A stretch of 64,000 nucleotides of DNA from Galbibacter kalidii (lineage in GTDB: Bacteria; Bacteroidota; Bacteroidia; Flavobacteriales; Flavobacteriaceae), in NCBI RefSeq assembly GCF_026241135.1, contig NZ_JAPFGA010000006.1, forward strand, positions 164,778 through 228,777. The letters are read 5' to 3'. A program made the translations under genes and the position numbers. Below the pieces are notes generated by a model that was not told the DNA's origin, did not search any database, and saw nothing but the letters and a program-made list of their open reading frames with translations. The stretch's first letter is position 1. Every line of letters begins with the position of its first letter. This document shows, one piece after another, positions 61,543-64,000 of this stretch.

Positions 61543-62451
61543 TTATTCTAACACTGTAATACCTGTCAAATTTGCTTGGTTGTTTTTTAAAAACGCATAG
61601 GTTATTTTGTCCACCCTACAGTTGATAAATTGTACTTTTTTAAACTTTCTGTTATACTTAAAAAAGGTGTTTAAAATAGTTGCGTTTTGAAATTTAACAT
61701 TATAAAACGCACAGTTTTCAAATTGGCAGTCCTCAAAATTGCCTTCAAAAACGACATCACTTATACCTGTATTTTTAAATGAAGTAAGTTTCCACACTAC
61801 ATTTTTAACAATATTGCTCTCGAAATAGCCTTCAATAATCTCTGCACCCGAAAAGTCTGCCTCAGAAAAATTACATTTTCCAATATTGTTTTTCAAAAAT
61901 ACGGCATCTATAAAGGAGCAATTATTAAATTGATTATTGAGTAGGTTTGAGGACTGAATTTTACTGTTTCTTATATTCGAAGATGAAAAATCACACAATT
62001 CAATATTATTTTTTCCAAGAATAAGTCCCGACAAGTCGGCGTTCATAAACTTGCAGTTTTTCATATTTGAAGAACTGAATTTTTCCGTCAAATTCTTTAA
62101 ACCTGAAAAGTCAGCGTCAACCCAGTTTCCTTGAGACATATTCCAATTCCAGTCAAAATTTTTATTAGGTTTGGATATAGGGTTTTCTACTGTTTGCGTG
62201 TTATACGTCTCATATTTGGTCGTTTCAACGTCAACGGTCTGAAAGCCATCAGAGAAGTAGTTAAGGTCAACTCCTAAAATTTCTGCAAGTCTGTTTAAGG
62301 TCGTGATGTCTGGCATAGATTCGCCACGTTCCCATTTACCCACTGCTTGTGGACTGATCGAGACATGTTTTGCAAGTTCCGATTGTGAAAGATTAATTTT
62401 CTTTCTTGCTACGGCAATTTTATTGCCAATTGATTTTGAATTTAGCATCAT
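61543..62451 (-). CDS. XRE-family HTH protein fused to pentapeptide repeats
   Basis: From the ATG at 62451 it has 302 residues. The first 65 are a classical Cro/CI helix-turn-helix (ARKKINLSQSELAKHVSISP, QAVGKWERGESMPD). After a linker (to about 110) come pentapeptide-like repeats up to the C-terminus (for example ADFSGLKN, CKFMNADLSGLILG, CNFSEADFSGAEI, CQFENCAFYNVKFQ). Such repeats form a right-handed square beta-helix that can mimic DNA. The fusion is uncommon and has no assigned function. ATGs at 62448 and 62502 are alternatives; the latter adds 17 residues. Confidence 0.78.
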   Translation of the reverse strand: MMLNSKSIGNKIAVARKKINLSQSELAKHVSISPQAVGKWERGESMPDITTLNRLAEILGVDLNYFSDGFQTVDVETTKYETYNTQTVENPISKPNKNFDWNWNMSQGNWVDADFSGLKNLTEKFSSSNMKNCKFMNADLSGLILGKNNIELCDFSSSNIRNSKIQSSNLLNNQFNNCSFIDAVFLKNNIGKCNFSEADFSGAEIIEGYFESNIVKNVVWKLTSFKNTGISDVVFEGNFEDCQFENCAFYNVKFQNATILNTFFKYNRKFKKVQFINCRVDKITYAFLKNNQANLTGITVLE

Positions 62452-62611
62452 ATTATTATGTTTTTTTGATGCTACAAAGTTATTTTGCACCATTGTCGTC
62501 ATTCAAATAAAGTCCGCTACCATTAGTTGCTTTTACGCTACTTTTAGTTGTATTCCGACAACTATTCATTGTTTTTGATGTCTTTGGGTAATTTCTGTTT
62601 CGATTTTGTCA

Positions 62612-62891
62612 TTAATTGTCTTGGTTGTCCAACATTGCTGCTAACTCGTTATAGCATTCCAAATATAATAACTTAACGGGGTTATTTTCCGGATAACAGT
62701 ACTTTTTGGTTTTCTTTATAAATCCAAAATGGACATAAATATAAAACAAAATCTCCCCAATCTTCCAGAAGGAATTTTCCCCAATTCTCAAAAAAATCGT
62801 TTGCAACCAAAACACTTAACAGTTTCCTATATGAAAACAACATGCCCAGCTTAGCCAACACGGCGTTCATGTTTGACCGTACGAGCCACAT
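62612..62891 (-). other. Possible decayed small gene
   Basis: Two overlapping minus-strand frames cover this stretch. One reads ENWGKFLLEDWGDFVLYLCP and the other ends LYLECYNELAAMLDNQDN. A single frameshift would join them into one small protein. No family is recognised. The flanks 62452-62611 hold nothing I can name. Confidence 0.2.
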
Positions 62892-62912
62892 GAACGCTTA
62901 GTTGTTGTAGGC
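62854..62912 (-). repeat. attC-like hairpin directly after the DUF1398 gene
   Basis: Read on the minus strand it goes GCC-TACAACAAC, then a ten-base arm GCGTTCATGT, a 15-base centre, its perfect complement ACATGAACGC, then GTGTTGGC. Imperfect outer ends of the GCCnnAAC / GTTGGC type around an inner stem with unpaired bases are the layout of integron attC sites. It begins seven bases after the stop of the DUF1398 gene, as a cassette attC would. No integrase gene is present. Confidence 0.4.
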
Positions 62913-62918
62913 AGTTTT

Positions 62919-63308
62919 TTATCGCGGTATTTCTTCAACCAGAATTTTATTTCCTGCTTTGTCGAAGTAAATACAGGTCATTTCGTCCATACAAACAGCC
63001 CATTTTTCAATGCCCGATTTGGCTGCGTCATTGCAAAAAGTTGGATAATCTGTCTTGCCATCCTGATGGGCTTTTAAGTCAGTTTTAAACTGTTTTTCGT
63101 TAGACGTTTCCGCTACTGTCAGAATTTCGTATTTCGCAGGAGATTTCGTCTTATAGTCATTCGCTCCATAATAGTCGGTATGCCCGTCTGCTACAAAAGT
63201 TTCGTAATACGTTACTCCTAACTTTTTCAGGTCTTGAATGTATGCAGGGAAGTCCGCACCTGATTTCACTTTGCTGTGAGCCTCTTTGATTTGTTCTACT
63301 GTAAACAT
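62919..63308 (-). CDS. DUF1398 family protein
   Basis: A 129-residue cytosolic protein. The segments MFTVEQIKEAHSKVKSGADF and PAYIQDLKKLGVTYYETFVA, and near the end GIEKWAVCMDEMTCIYFD, match the DUF1398 family (YbcV-type), function unknown. A good start lies at 63308. The attC-like hairpin follows its stop, so the pair looks like a gene cassette. The cut AraC gene lies upstream on the same strand. Confidence 0.85.
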   Translation of the reverse strand: MFTVEQIKEAHSKVKSGADFPAYIQDLKKLGVTYYETFVADGHTDYYGANDYKTKSPAKYEILTVAETSNEKQFKTDLKAHQDGKTDYPTFCNDAAKSGIEKWAVCMDEMTCIYFDKAGNKILVEEIPR

Positions 63309-63387
63309 TGTCTTTTTATTTTTTCATTTTGGTTACAATGCAAAGATGCAATGGCTAAAATCTCTGTAATTGTAAAAAATCGTTTTT

Positions 63388-63903
63388 CTACAAGAAGCGT
63401 TTGAAATTTTCAGGTGTGGTTCCTGTATACTGTTTGAAGTTTTTAATGAAATGGGCTTGGTCGAAGAAATTATTTTCGTAGCAGATTTCTGTAAGCGATT
63501 TGGTCTTATTCAGATTATCAAGAACTGTGTTAAAGCGAACAATAGAAGCAAATTTCTTGGGTGTTGTCCCGACAACTTTTCTAAAGCGTTTTTCAAACGG
63601 ACTTTGACTGATAGATAGTTTTTCGTTGAGTTCTTTTATTCGGATTGTTCCTTTGGCTTCGTAAATGAGTTTCACAGCGTCTACAATCAGTTTATCGGTT
63701 TTCAGGTCTTTGAGTTGAGAGATTAAAAACTGTTCAACAATTTTAATTCTCTGTTTGTCTGATGTGGCGAAGTGTAATTTTTCTTCCACTTCGTTGACGC
63801 TTTCTTTATCAAATATATCTTCTAATGAAAGGCTTAAATTGAATAATTCGTATGCAGGATGAGAAGTAAAATGCGTAAAACCGATTTCGGTAAAATAAAC
63901 CAA
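63388..63903 (-). pseudogene. AraC-family regulator truncated at its N-terminus by an IS element
   Basis: The 171 readable residues hold the end of a ligand domain (YFTEIGFTHFTSHPAYELFN) and a full AraC helix-turn-helix (LSISQSPFEKRFRKVVGTTP, ICYENNFFDQAHFIKNFKQY). The frame has no proper start. It opens with TTG at 63903, and three codons upstream there is a stop inside the IS left end. About 90-100 N-terminal residues of the usual length are missing. The gene is probably dead, unless it is expressed from inside the IS. Confidence 0.72.
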
Positions 63904-63905
63904 TA

Positions 63906-64000
63906 GAGGTCAGTATTTAAATACGTATCTTCAATCATAGTAAATATATTAAAAAATGGACATATTTAAAGGGCAAAACCTTCTGGAGTTCTCCGATCGC
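63906..64000 (+). mobile_element. Left end of an IS1595-family insertion sequence
   Basis: The region begins near AGAGGTCAGTATTTAAATA and carries the start of a transposase reading out of the window. It abruptly ends the AraC frame at about 63904. The exact first base and the target duplication cannot be fixed without the other end. Confidence 0.55.
63956..64000 (+). CDS. IS1595-family (ISXO2-like) transposase, first 15 residues
   Basis: The frame MDIFKGQNLLEFSDR runs to the window end. It matches the usual beginning of IS1595/ISXO2-type transposases (MxIFKGQNLLEFxxRF). Only the start is visible, so the DDE catalytic residues and zinc motif cannot be checked. Confidence 0.6.
   Translation, partial: MDIFKGQNLLEFSDR

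Overview
The window looks like a chromosomal segment of a member of the Bacteroidota, most likely the family Flavobacteriaceae. The evidence is the complete gliding/type IX secretion core gldK-gldL-gldM-gldN, a SusC/SusD polysaccharide-utilisation locus, AT-rich DNA, and repeated promoters of the Bacteroidota type (TTTG or TTG, about 19 bases, then TAnnTTTG).

Layout. 1-5.9 kb (minus strand): a housekeeping run of miaB, a sigma-54 activator, lptE, a TPR-like protein, secG, groES and the start of groEL. 6.1-16.9 kb (plus): an LVIVD lipoprotein, a membrane protein, topA, a ureohydrolase-like gene and gldKLMN. 17.3-26.8 kb: an amine-oxidase-type flavoprotein, a DUF983 protein, an ABC-F ATPase, a possible regulated mini-transcript, and a three-gene RND efflux operon. 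27-28.6 kb: a LexA/S24-type repressor divergent from a TIGR03915-type putative DNA-metabolism gene, with three similar palindromes between them.

28.6-50.3 kb is a pectin utilisation locus. A Tat-exported Gfo/Idh oxidoreductase is divergent from SusC and SusD, followed by a DUF5123-type surface lipoprotein, PL1 pectate lyase, CE8 pectin methylesterase, a PL1-CE8 fusion, GH43, GH95, GH28, a CE12-like acetylesterase and an alpha/beta-hydrolase esterase. Together these could demethylate and deacetylate pectin, cut the galacturonan backbone and trim side chains, with SusC/D importing the products. Two identical ATCGATTACAT sites lie in the divergent promoter region, one at the predicted SusC transcription start, which suggests a LacI-type regulator encoded elsewhere.

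50.3-59 kb is an accessory stress/regulatory neighbourhood: a DJ-1/AraC (GlxA-type) regulator, Ada, an ECF41-type sigma factor with its AhpD-like partner, an ArsR-AHSA1-DoxX operon, TrmO, and small proteins of SnoaL and EthD type. A 44-base motif followed at a fixed 17 bases by a -7-like element occurs three times here. One copy overlaps the AraC gene's own promoter, so I propose it as the operator of this regulator.

59-64 kb is decayed accessory DNA: a PHP phosphodiesterase, a TrmH-like methyltransferase, an IS200/IS605 transposase remnant, an XRE-pentapeptide fusion, a DUF1398 gene followed by an attC-like hairpin, and an AraC gene cut by the left end of an IS1595-family element running off the window. 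No tRNA, rRNA or CRISPR array was recognised.
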